Source of the DNA: an uncultured Clostridia bacterium
GTDB lineage: Bacteria; Bacillota; Clostridia; Oscillospirales; CAG-272
Direction of reading: 5' to 3'
DNA length: 14,878 bases
NCBI GenBank assembly: GCA_904501765.1
Contig: CAJGCM010000040.1
Coordinates: 1 to 14,878, forward strand
Position 1 is the stretch's first letter. Every line of letters begins with the position of its first letter. Below the pieces are notes generated by a model. That model worked only from the letters and a program-made list of their open reading frames with translations. It had not been told where the DNA came from and made no database searches. Below, piece by piece: positions 1-7,968 of this stretch. The translations under genes were made by a program, and so were the position numbers.

Positions 1-1
1 G

Positions 2-3000
2 AACAGCGTCACAGGGGCGCGTTCCTACGAGGTAAAGGTTGAGGATTCAAACGGCACGGTTATAATCTCGAGGGCGGTAAGCGTAACAAACGTAAAAATT
101 GCCTTTGCGGACTACGCCCCCGGAGTTTATAAAATAAGTGTAATTGCAAATGCGAACACCGGAGATGACGATAATTCAAAATCCTACTACACCTACGTGA
201 ATAAAGGGCTTGACAAGGTTTCGGGAATGTTTGTATCCGGAAATTCCACCCTTGTGTTTAATGGGGTAGATAATGCACAAAAGTATCTTATTACCGTTGT
301 TTGCGGCAACAAGGACCATAACCATACCGATTATGACAACGGAAGCTCAAAAACCTTCAGCTTTGTAAACTGCCCGATGCCGGCAGATGGAATAAAATTT
401 ACGGTTAAAGCAGTTGCTGACGGTTATTTTACCTCCATATCAGATACTTTTACATATAAAAAAGAGCTTGATGCTGTCAGCGGACTTGAATGGAACGAGC
501 AGACGGGCACGGTTTCCTGGAATACAGTGGAAAATGCGGAATATTATATGGTTTCTGTAACCTGCGGAAATCAGAAACATGTCCATACTCTTAGGTCGAA
601 CGGAAACAAAACGTCAATTGATATAAAGGAATGCTCAAACGTAAGCGGGGGCGTCACCATCAAGGTTTACCCTGTGGCAGACGGATATGCGCCGTCAACC
701 TCCGCAGAAATAAAGGTGAACAAAACAAGCCTTAAAACCCCCGGGGGAATTACTCTTACGGGAACGGTTCTCGGATGGAACGAAGACGCTGATGCTTCGA
801 AATACGAGATTTCCGTTAATGGAACAGCATATGAAAGCTCTGTGAACAGCTTCGACCTTGCCTCCGTAATTGGAGATGAGAGTGGAGCGCTTTACGAGAT
901 AAAGATACGAGCGAGGGGCTCTTCCGACTCTCTGTGGTCAAATACTATAAAGTGTTACACAAACGCATTGAACGGTGCGCCGAGATATTCAAATAACACG
1001 CTATTCTGGGATTATGCCATTGGCGCCGAATATTATGAGGTGCAAGTGAATGATGGCGATATTAAGAAAATATCAGGCGCAAATTATGCAAAAATCAGCC
1101 TTGTATGTCAAGGTGAGAATGTAATAAAGCTTCGATTTGTCAAGGGAGATAATCGCTCTGAATGGACCCGGGTTTCGGTTGAGGCTTTTGCGGTTACCTT
1201 TGATACAATTGGAGGAAGCTTAGTTGAAAAGCAGTTTGTATCGACAGGTGACGCAATTTCGCTTCCCAAGCCAACGAAGGCGGGGTATAAATTCGAAAGT
1301 TGGTATAACGTACCGGGCGGACCTATGGCAAACGGTAAAGAGATAATTGCCGAATCACTCAAAATGACGGAAAACGTTATCCTTTATGCGCATTATATTC
1401 CCGAAAGGTACGAGGTTATCTATAACTACGGCTTAGGCGGTACGGGGCTCGGTGTAAATGGCACAGTAGAATACGAGAGAGATTATACACTTGAAATACC
1501 TACGGCTAACGAAATAACAGTGTCATTCGGCGGTTGGTTCAGCTCGCCATACGGCAAGGGAACTCAGTATACAGACGGAACCGGAAAAAGCCTGAATCCC
1601 TGGAATATTGTGGGAGGCGGAGAGGTTTACGCTTTCTGGATAGACGAAACTCTTGTTTTTGAAGCAGTTAAGGTAAATGGTAAGGATGCATATGCGGTAT
1701 CCGCCGGTCCGAAGGTTGCTCTGATTTCGGAGGTCACCGTTCCTGCTACGTATAACGGTCTCCCCGTAGCTATGGTAAAGGGCGGCGCCTTTGAAAGATG
1801 TACCACTCTCAAAACTATAAACCTTCCCGCTACGATAGAGATAATATCAAACATAGACCCATTTGCGGATTGTAATTCACTTGAGAATATAAACGTTTAT
1901 TTGGTTGATGGTTATCTGTCGCCGAAATACTCTTCCGAGGGAGGAGTTCTGTTTGAAAACAAATCAGAAGGGAAAGCTCTTATCCGTATGCCTGCGGGCA
2001 GAGAGGGAGGATACGTTATACCCGATGGGGTGACTGAAATTTCAGAGTGTGCGTTCATTGAATCCTCCATTCAGTCGGTCGTGGTTTCGGCAGATGTTGC
2101 GAAAATAGCAAACGATGCGTTTTACGGCAGCCGTGAGCTTTGTGATATATCCTTTGCCGTATCCGATACAGGGGAAAATACTGAGCTGACTATAGGTAAG
2201 AGAGCATTTGCTTACTGTACTGCTCTTGTACGAATTATTCTTCCCGAAAGGCTTACGTTTATTGAGCTTTCAAAGTTCCACGAGGACTCTACGGGTAAAT
2301 TTGCCGTGAGTGAAGATTATGCCTTTGTAGGATGTACAGCTCTTGAGTCGATAGGAGTTGATTCCGGCTCCTCTGATTATAAAGTTATCGGAGGAATGAT
2401 ATATTCTGCTGACGGCAAAGAGCTTATATACTGCCCTGATGCCAAGAGCGGTGCGGTTACCGTTCCCACAGGCACGCAGTTTATTGGCGACGGAGCTTTT
2501 GTAGGCTGTTCGGGTATTACGGAAATCTTTATCCCCTCGAGTGTGACCTATATAGGCGAAAATGCTTTCCGCGCACTTCCCATAAATAAGGTGGTATTTG
2601 GCGGAAAGGGATTCAGCTCGGTTACGATAGGAGATTATTCTTTTGCAGACTGTAAAGCGCTTTCATCCGTTACCTTCGGTCAGGGAAGCCGTATTTCCGT
2701 TATAGGCAAAGGAGCTTTCTCCGGCTGTAAGGCTCTTTCGGATTTCACTATCACATCCTCTGTTTCGGAGATAAGGAATAATGCCTTCGAAAATTGTGTA
2801 GGACTTGAAACAGTAACCTTTGAGGGCGGAAAGACCGCACTTGAATTCGGTACAAATGTATTCTATAACTGCACGAAACTTACCTCGGTGCAAATTCCTG
2901 CTAACGTAACTGAAATTCCCGGTATATTTACCGGCTGTACCTCGCTTACAGAGGTTAAGGTTGACTCAGGAAACCAGAAATTCGTGAGTGTTGGCGGAGT

Positions 3001-6000
3001 AGTATTCAGTAAGGACAGAACGGAAATAGTTTATTTCCCACAAGGTAAGGGCGGCTCGTATACCATTCCCGCTGCAGTAACGTCAATAGCGGCAGGGGTG
3101 TTCAGAGGAAATAATTCTCTTGAGCTTCTCGCTATTCCCAATACCGTATCTTACATAGGTGAGGAAGCCTTTAAGGGTACACATATCGATAACATTGTAT
3201 TTATCGGTGATAAGCATGCCGATGAGCTTGTTATCGCAAAATCTGCCTTTGAAAAAGCATATTTTGAGGGTTACGATTTTAAATTGCCTTCGCACACCAA
3301 GCATATAGGTGATTACGCTTTCTCTGGAATTTTCTATCAGAAGATAGTTTTGAACGAGGGACTTGAAAGCATTGGAAATTATACATTTTATCATCCCAAC
3401 AACGATAACGGAGCAGACGTTCTCATACCGTCAAGCGTAGTTTCGATAGGCGAATACTGCTTCTCCGGAGTAACCGTGTCGGACTCTTATCATACTGCGC
3501 ATCATTTCGTTGGCGCTGTATTTTCTGTGGAAAACCCGCATCTTACTACAATCGGAGATTATGCATTCTATAAAAATACAAAGATTGCTTCTGTGACACT
3601 TCCGTCTACCGTCAAAACGATAGGAAATTACGCATTTTACCAGTGTCAGAATCTCACGAGTGTAACACTTTCTGCATCTCTTGAAACAATAGGCGCTTAT
3701 GCCTTCGCGGCATCGGCAAATGCCTACCTGGTGCCGATAAGCGCTATCACTATTCCCGAAGGGGTCAGCTACGTTGGAGCTCGCGCCTTTGAGAATTGCC
3801 AGCTTCTTACAACCGTTACCTTTGAGGGGACGGTGAATTCTCCCGAGCTGGTTCTCGGCTCTGCATATCGCAGAAGATATGAGAGCGACGGAGTTGAAAT
3901 GTTCTCCGTTGAACGCGGTAACGTTTTCGCATCCTGTACGAGGCTTTCTACCGTCACGCTTTCCGCTAACATAACCGCCCTCGGCGATTATTGCTTCACA
4001 AATGCGGGAGGCTCGGAGTTCAAGGTTGTTATCCCTGCTGATTCAAAGCTTGCCACGATAGGCGCATTTTGTTTCTATAAGTCTCGCCTTGATAGCTTTA
4101 CCGTTCCGGCAAGCGTGCGCAACCTGCCTCCTATAGAGGAGCTTGGATTACTTTATAACAGGCTCGGTATAGGTGATTACGCCTTTGCCTCCACCGCTAC
4201 AAAGCTTACATCCTTCACATTCTTAAAGGATTCTAATTCATACCCTCTTACGATAGGATACGGTGCTTTTGAAAATCAGACAGCTCTTTCATCTATCGAG
4301 TTGCCTGCAAGACTCACGACCTACCTCAGTGCGAACGGAGAGGTAATTGCGCCTTTGGCAGATGGTCCTTTGGCATTTTACGGTATGAGTTTGCTTTCCG
4401 AAATAACTGCGGAGAGCGGATGTCCGTACAAGGTTGTAGGCGGAGTGCTTTATACCGCCGATATGACGGAGCTCGTCTTCTGCCCTGCTTCGTTGAGCGG
4501 TGAGGTTTCGGTTCCTTCAACCGTAACGAAAATTCACCCAAGAGCGTTCTTGAACTGTGGAAAAATCACATCTGTCAGCTTTGCATCAAACAGCGCTCTT
4601 ACTGCAATCGGAGATTTCGCATTTTATAATTGCAAGTCTATTAAGAATGTAGTTCTTCCCTCGGGAGTTGTATCTGTAGGTGAAGGGGCGTTTTGTAATG
4701 CTTTAGCGCTCGAAAGTCTCACTCTTTCAAAGAGCCTCGCAAGCTTTGACGTTTCAACTCTTGACGGCTGCGCGTCCCTCAAGACTGTTTTTGTTGAGCT
4801 TGGCAACGGAAGCTTCTCAAGTGACGGAGGAGTTCTTTACAACTTAAATAAAACGGGGCTTGTTCTTTATCCCGTAGGCAGAACCGATATCAGCTATACC
4901 GTTAAGAATTCCGTCGTTTCCATTGGAAAGCGGGCGTTCTTCGGGAACACCGCTCTTGAGGCGGTAATTCTGCCCGCAGGTCTTTTGGAAATAAACGATT
5001 CCGCATTTGAAAATTGCGCATCTCTTAAAACTGTGGTAATCCCGGCCTCGGTTGAAATAATAGGGGACAGCGCCTTTGCGGGTTCAGTGTCCGCTGAGAG
5101 CATCAGCTTTGATTTCGGCGGAAGCAATAAGCTCGTTATAGGTGACGGAGCGTTTAAGAATTGCGGCGCCGGTGCTATTATACTTCCCGCAAGACTTTCG
5201 GCTATTGGAGCCGAGGCATTCTTTGCTTCAAAGATTTCTTCTCTTGCCTTTGAGAGTTCAGATGTATATCAGCTTACGGAAATTGGAAACAAGGCGTTTT
5301 ATGCAACGCGCCTTGAAAAGGTAATCTTCCCGAGCGGTGTAACCGTTGTCGGCGAGGGCGCATTCTCCGATACCACCGAGCTTTTGGAAATAACCTTTGG
5401 CGAGGGACTTGAAACTATCGGAGCAGAAGCTTTTAAAAATTCTTCCGTGAAAACGGTTAAGCTTCCTCGAAGCCTAAAGAATCTCGGAGCGGCAGCGTTC
5501 TATAACTGCGAATCCCTTGAGATGGTTTCCTTTGCTTCTGGCTCACAGCTTCAGGCTGTTGCAGAGGGCACGTTCTTCGGTTGTACCTCACTTGAGAGCA
5601 TAACTATTCCCACTTTTGTAAAGGAAATAGGCGGAACGGATAATAACGGAGCGTTTTATAATTGCACTTCTCTTAAGACGGTTATTTTTGAGAGCGACGA
5701 TTTTTGCTCCGTAATAGGCGACTTTGCATTCTACGGCTGCAATTCGGTTACCGAATTCGACATTCCATTGACTGTTGGCACTCTCGGAAAATATGCATTC
5801 TCGGGGTGTACCGCCCTTGAGAAAATAACTCTTCACAGAGCTACCATCAAGCTTGGAGAAGGTCTGTTCTCGGGATGCACTGCGCTTTACGATGTTGGTA
5901 TGGATACAGGTACTGATAAGCTTCCTGCGAATATGTTTGAAAACTGTGAGAGTCTTTCTTATATCTTCATTCCCGCCACCGTTTCGGAAATTGGTGAAAA

Positions 6001-7411
6001 ATGCTTCTTGGGAACCGGAATAGAAGGCTTTGACGTTTCAAAGGAAAGCAAGACCCTTGTTTCTGTCAGCGGAATTGTTTATAATTCTTCAAAGACGCAG
6101 ATTGTTTGTTTCCCTCCCAAATTCAAAACAAAAACTCTCATTATACCAAAAGAGGTTGTAAGTATAAGCAACAGTAATTTCCAGTATTGCGACGGACTTA
6201 AAGAGGTTATATTCGAGGAGGGTGGAACCTCTCCGCTTTCTATAGGAAACTACGCCTTTGACGGATGCTATCAGTTAAGACGGGTATCTCTCCCTGAAAG
6301 ACTGGTTTCCATAGGCTCTTATGCGTTCAGAGAATGCTATGCTCTGAATTCCATAAGGATTCCCAAAAACGTAAAGAGCATCGGAGACAGAGCGTTTACT
6401 AAATGTGGAACGCTTTTCGATGTTTGCAACGAATCGTCAATACAAAATATAACCAAAAATACGTCTATTGATTACGTCAGTGTCGATCCTCTTGTCGGCG
6501 GCAAGGTTAACATTTATACTCCTACCGAGGGAGCACCTGTTATTTACCGCGAGGGTGAATTTGTATTTACTAACGTAAACGGTGCGAAAAGGCTTATAGG
6601 CTACGAGGGGGATAGCGGTGTGGTAACCCTTCCTGATGGTACGTATGAGGTTACCTCTTATATGTTTTGCAATAACACCTCCTTGACCAAGCTGATTGTT
6701 CCCGAAGGAGTAAGCCTCAGCGGAAGCTTTATATTCTCCGGATGCACGAATCTTGAGGTGATTTTATCTAAGGGTAGAATCCCCGAAGCTTGGAGCAGCG
6801 TATGGAACAGCGGAATTCCGGCATTTGCGGGTTATACAGGCGAGAATAATACTTACACCTTTGTAACAGGAGAAGCCGCTCCTATTGCGCCGATAACTAC
6901 ATCTGATATTATAACTCTCCAGACTCCGAAGCTTGAAAATCATGTATTCTTAGGCTGGTATGATAACGAGGAGCTTACAGGTGAACCGTTATCAGACGTA
7001 TACTATAGCTCCGAAAAAACCACTCTTTACGCAAGCTTTATGGAAGAGGACGAATATATCGAGCGTTATTTGAGAGGTCAATCAATGGAATATGCTTACA
7101 GTATTTCGGGTAGTGGAACTTATAACGTTGATATAAGAAGCAAAGGAACTCAGAATTACTTTGTCTTAACAGTCAGCGCAGGCGAGATTTGGAATATATC
7201 TACGCCTACAGGCTACAAATATCACAAATTATGTATTTATGACGAGAGCGGAAAGGTATTGCTGACCTATACGTCGGCGATCGTCGATCCTAATTTTGAG
7301 CTAAACTACGATTACACCTTTGAGAAGGGCGGCACTTACTACATAGGGCTTGGATATAAGGATCCCAAGGCGAACCCGGGAAGCTATCCTGTTACATTCA
7401 CAAAAAAATAA
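2..7411 (+). CDS. Giant BspA-like LRR surface protein with fn3-like and InlB-type modules (5'-truncated)
   Basis: The reading frame is open from the left edge to a TAA at 7409-7411, so at least 2,469 residues are visible and the true start is upstream. The first in-frame GTG, at 197, lies inside an fn3-like module and has no good ribosome binding site, so it is not the start. Module order by base position: a partial fn3-like module (2-205), four more (about 206-1190), two InlB/Listeria-Bacteroides-type repeats (about 1190-1405 and 1406-1645, with GYKFESWY and LYAHY hallmarks), then BspA-like LRRs (LRR_5 type, about 1650-6420) with the consensus I-G-x-x-A-F-x-x-C-x-x-L-x-x-V-x-x-P. A linker and a few degenerate LRRs follow, then a third InlB-type repeat (about 6850-7045, HVFLGWYDNEE) and a beta-rich tail (about 7060-7408) resembling bacterial PPC-type domains. 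There is no LPXTG motif or C-terminal TM helix, so anchoring is probably N-terminal. BspA-type LRRs often serve adhesion; the ligand here is unknown. Confidence -1.
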   Translation, partial: NSVTGARSYEVKVEDSNGTVIISRAVSVTNVKIAFADYAPGVYKISVIANANTGDDDNSKSYYTYVNKGLDKVSGMFVSGNSTLVFNGVDNAQKYLITVVCGNKDHNHTDYDNGSSKTFSFVNCPMPADGIKFTVKAVADGYFTSISDTFTYKKELDAVSGLEWNEQTGTVSWNTVENAEYYMVSVTCGNQKHVHTLRSNGNKTSIDIKECSNVSGGVTIKVYPVADGYAPSTSAEIKVNKTSLKTPGGITLTGTVLGWNEDADASKYEISVNGTAYESSVNSFDLASVIGDESGALYEIKIRARGSSDSLWSNTIKCYTNALNGAPRYSNNTLFWDYAIGAEYYEVQVNDGDIKKISGANYAKISLVCQGENVIKLRFVKGDNRSEWTRVSVEAFAVTFDTIGGSLVEKQFVSTGDAISLPKPTKAGYKFESWYNVPGGPMANGKEIIAESLKMTENVILYAHYIPERYEVIYNYGLGGTGLGVNGTVEYERDYTLEIPTANEITVSFGGWFSSPYGKGTQYTDGTGKSLNPWNIVGGGEVYAFWIDETLVFEAVKVNGKDAYAVSAGPKVALISEVTVPATYNGLPVAMVKGGAFERCTTLKTINLPATIEIISNIDPFADCNSLENINVYLVDGYLSPKYSSEGGVLFENKSEGKALIRMPAGREGGYVIPDGVTEISECAFIESSIQSVVVSADVAKIANDAFYGSRELCDISFAVSDTGENTELTIGKRAFAYCTALVRIILPERLTFIELSKFHEDSTGKFAVSEDYAFVGCTALESIGVDSGSSDYKVIGGMIYSADGKELIYCPDAKSGAVTVPTGTQFIGDGAFVGCSGITEIFIPSSVTYIGENAFRALPINKVVFGGKGFSSVTIGDYSFADCKALSSVTFGQGSRISVIGKGAFSGCKALSDFTITSSVSEIRNNAFENCVGLETVTFEGGKTALEFGTNVFYNCTKLTSVQIPANVTEIPGIFTGCTSLTEVKVDSGNQKFVSVGGVVFSKDRTEIVYFPQGKGGSYTIPAAVTSIAAGVFRGNNSLELLAIPNTVSYIGEEAFKGTHIDNIVFIGDKHADELVIAKSAFEKAYFEGYDFKLPSHTKHIGDYAFSGIFYQKIVLNEGLESIGNYTFYHPNNDNGADVLIPSSVVSIGEYCFSGVTVSDSYHTAHHFVGAVFSVENPHLTTIGDYAFYKNTKIASVTLPSTVKTIGNYAFYQCQNLTSVTLSASLETIGAYAFAASANAYLVPISAITIPEGVSYVGARAFENCQLLTTVTFEGTVNSPELVLGSAYRRRYESDGVEMFSVERGNVFASCTRLSTVTLSANITALGDYCFTNAGGSEFKVVIPADSKLATIGAFCFYKSRLDSFTVPASVRNLPPIEELGLLYNRLGIGDYAFASTATKLTSFTFLKDSNSYPLTIGYGAFENQTALSSIELPARLTTYLSANGEVIAPLADGPLAFYGMSLLSEITAESGCPYKVVGGVLYTADMTELVFCPASLSGEVSVPSTVTKIHPRAFLNCGKITSVSFASNSALTAIGDFAFYNCKSIKNVVLPSGVVSVGEGAFCNALALESLTLSKSLASFDVSTLDGCASLKTVFVELGNGSFSSDGGVLYNLNKTGLVLYPVGRTDISYTVKNSVVSIGKRAFFGNTALEAVILPAGLLEINDSAFENCASLKTVVIPASVEIIGDSAFAGSVSAESISFDFGGSNKLVIGDGAFKNCGAGAIILPARLSAIGAEAFFASKISSLAFESSDVYQLTEIGNKAFYATRLEKVIFPSGVTVVGEGAFSDTTELLEITFGEGLETIGAEAFKNSSVKTVKLPRSLKNLGAAAFYNCESLEMVSFASGSQLQAVAEGTFFGCTSLESITIPTFVKEIGGTDNNGAFYNCTSLKTVIFESDDFCSVIGDFAFYGCNSVTEFDIPLTVGTLGKYAFSGCTALEKITLHRATIKLGEGLFSGCTALYDVGMDTGTDKLPANMFENCESLSYIFIPATVSEIGEKCFLGTGIEGFDVSKESKTLVSVSGIVYNSSKTQIVCFPPKFKTKTLIIPKEVVSISNSNFQYCDGLKEVIFEEGGTSPLSIGNYAFDGCYQLRRVSLPERLVSIGSYAFRECYALNSIRIPKNVKSIGDRAFTKCGTLFDVCNESSIQNITKNTSIDYVSVDPLVGGKVNIYTPTEGAPVIYREGEFVFTNVNGAKRLIGYEGDSGVVTLPDGTYEVTSYMFCNNTSLTKLIVPEGVSLSGSFIFSGCTNLEVILSKGRIPEAWSSVWNSGIPAFAGYTGENNTYTFVTGEAAPIAPITTSDIITLQTPKLENHVFLGWYDNEELTGEPLSDVYYSSEKTTLYASFMEEDEYIERYLRGQSMEYAYSISGSGTYNVDIRSKGTQNYFVLTVSAGEIWNISTPTGYKYHKLCIYDESGKVLLTYTSAIVDPNFELNYDYTFEKGGTYYIGLGYKDPKANPGSYPVTFTKK

Positions 7412-7443
7412 TACTACGTTTTTTAAAATTCTTTCATCCGTAT

Positions 7444-7478
7444 TGAGAGATGCTCAGCATTGGTTAAAGCATCTCTCA
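7444..7478 (+). other. Perfect 11-bp hairpin downstream of the giant surface gene
   Basis: TGAGAGATGCT (7444-7454) is the exact reverse complement of AGCATCTCTCA (7468-7478), with a 13-base loop. The loop holds another AGCAT (7456-7460), so ATGCT could instead pair there in a small competing hairpin. It lies 33 bases after the stop codon of the preceding gene. It may protect or define the mRNA 3' end. No U tract follows, so it is not a standard intrinsic terminator on the + strand. Confidence -1.
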
Positions 7479-7496
7479 CAGATGGCAAAAAGCGCT

Positions 7497-7526
7497 GATG
7501 CGCCTCGAATTTCACAGAGGCGCATC
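7497..7526 (+). other. Perfect 10-bp GC-rich hairpin, terminator-like without U tract
   Basis: GATGCGCCTC (7497-7506) pairs exactly with GAGGCGCATC (7517-7526) around a 10-base loop. It ends four bases before the MITE-like element. The next bases are GTTAGGCAAG, with no run of T. On the minus strand a TTTTT run occurs about six bases after the stem, but no minus-strand gene in view would need it. A role in ending or stabilising the upstream transcript is plausible, not shown. Confidence -1.
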
Positions 7527-7530
7527 GTTA

Positions 7531-7561
7531 GGCAAGAGTAAATAATCCGAACCCGCTCTAA
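7531..7561. repeat. Left terminal inverted repeat of the MITE-like element
   Basis: This 31-base arm matches the reverse complement of 7771-7801 at 26 positions. Mismatches fall at arm positions 9, 23, 26, 28 and 30 and are all transitions. The outermost 22 bases carry only one mismatch. Confidence -1.
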
Positions 7562-7672
7562 ACCTGAATTTTCAGCGTTTTCGGCACTTATCGCTCTTGC
7601 AAAGTTGTACTTGGCGGCGAGCTCCAAGCACCAAAATCATCTTAAAATTAAGGCTCAGAGTTCTCCGAATTT

Positions 7673-7771
7673 TGAGGATAGCAAATTTTGCGAAGTGCAA
7701 GGTTAAAATTTGAGATAATATGCGGATATTATAAGAATTTTTACCGAAGCAATACGCAAAATTTGCATCGT
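7673..7771. repeat. Nested imperfect hairpin inside the MITE-like element
   Basis: GCAAATTTTGC (7680-7690) and GCAAAATTTGC (7756-7766) are exact reverse complements. The pairing continues imperfectly inward to a perfect apex ATAATAT/ATATTAT (7715-7721 with 7726-7732) around a GCGG loop. The nested arms share a centre near 7723, whereas the terminal repeats centre near 7666, so the hairpin occupies the right-hand part of the element. Confidence -1.
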
Positions 7772-7801
7772 CAAAACGAGTTCGGATTATTTGCTCTTGC
7801 C
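7771..7801. repeat. Right terminal inverted repeat of the MITE-like element
   Basis: This is the inverted partner of 7531-7561, ending in CTCTTGCC next to the right-hand TA. Its last bases could also supply a weak -35 box for the downstream operon. Confidence -1.
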
Positions 7802-7824
7802 TAAGCGCAAGCAATAGTTATAAC
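7797..7824 (+). promoter_or_regulatory. Candidate sigma-70-type promoter at the right edge of the MITE-like element
   Basis: TTGCCT (7797-7802) and TATAAC (7819-7824) are separated by 16 bases, close to TTGACA and TATAAT. The -35 part overlaps the element's terminal repeat and TA flank. Transcription would start about 140 bases before the three-gene cluster, leaving a long leader. In AT-rich sequence such matches are common by chance, so this is only a candidate. Confidence -1.
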
Positions 7825-7887
7825 TTACAAAAATAAACCGTTTTATAAGCATTTGCGTTTTTGCGCATGTTTCAGATATGCAGATTT

Positions 7888-7936
7888 TGAATTTCAATTT
7901 TGCATTAGCACTGAAAAAACTTAAAGTTGAAATTTA
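7888..7936 (+). promoter_or_regulatory. AT-rich 15-bp hairpin in the leader of the vWA cluster
   Basis: Bases 7888-7902 can pair without interruption with 7922-7936, giving 15 pairs of which three are G-U, around a 19-base loop. It ends about 20 bases before the AAGGA ribosome binding site (7956-7960) of the first cluster gene. The position would allow an effect on translation or mRNA stability, but the stem is AT-rich and could be incidental. No known riboswitch fold was recognised. The rest of 7805-7968 is AT-rich, with nothing else clear. Confidence -1.
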
Positions 7937-7968
7937 TTTGGAAAAACCAATTTATAAGGAATATATAA

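Larger units (their letters stand above)
7531..7801. mobile_element. MITE-like non-coding element with TA target duplication
   Basis: The ends are inverted repeats: GGCAAGAG at 7531 is mirrored by CTCTTGCC ending at 7801. Over the outer 22 bases 21 match, and over 31 bases 26 match; all five differences are transitions. The element is directly flanked by TA on both sides (7529-7530 and 7802-7803), the duplication expected for IS630/Tc1-mariner-type insertion. It is 271 bases long and has no credible gene. Its only long open frame is on the minus strand, begins at a TTG outside the element and lacks a recognisable family. Its small size, terminal inverted repeats, TA flanks and internal hairpins fit a MITE mobilised in trans. 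The alternative is a conserved structured intergenic RNA or repeat of the host clade; copy number in the genome would decide. Confidence -1.

Noticed and set aside
197..199. GTG as the start codon of the giant surface gene
   Set aside because: The frame is open to the left edge with fn3-like coding sequence, no suitable ribosome binding site precedes the GTG, and it falls inside a domain.
1650..6420. Repeat-rich segment as a CRISPR array or tandem DNA repeat
   Set aside because: The periodicity is at the protein level (about 23-residue LRR units); the DNA units differ and no identical spaced repeats occur.
7412..7443. T-rich stretch after the stop codon as an intrinsic terminator
   Set aside because: The T run (TTTTTT near 7420) precedes rather than follows the 7444-7478 stem, and no GC stem sits directly upstream of it.
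7572..7814. 80-residue open frame on the minus strand over the MITE-like element
   Set aside because: It starts at TTG, overlaps the inverted repeats and hairpins, and matches no recognisable family; its reading is explained by the non-coding element.
7951..7958. TTTATAAG as a -10 box
   Set aside because: It overlaps the ribosome binding site of the downstream gene, so transcription would start too late to include it.
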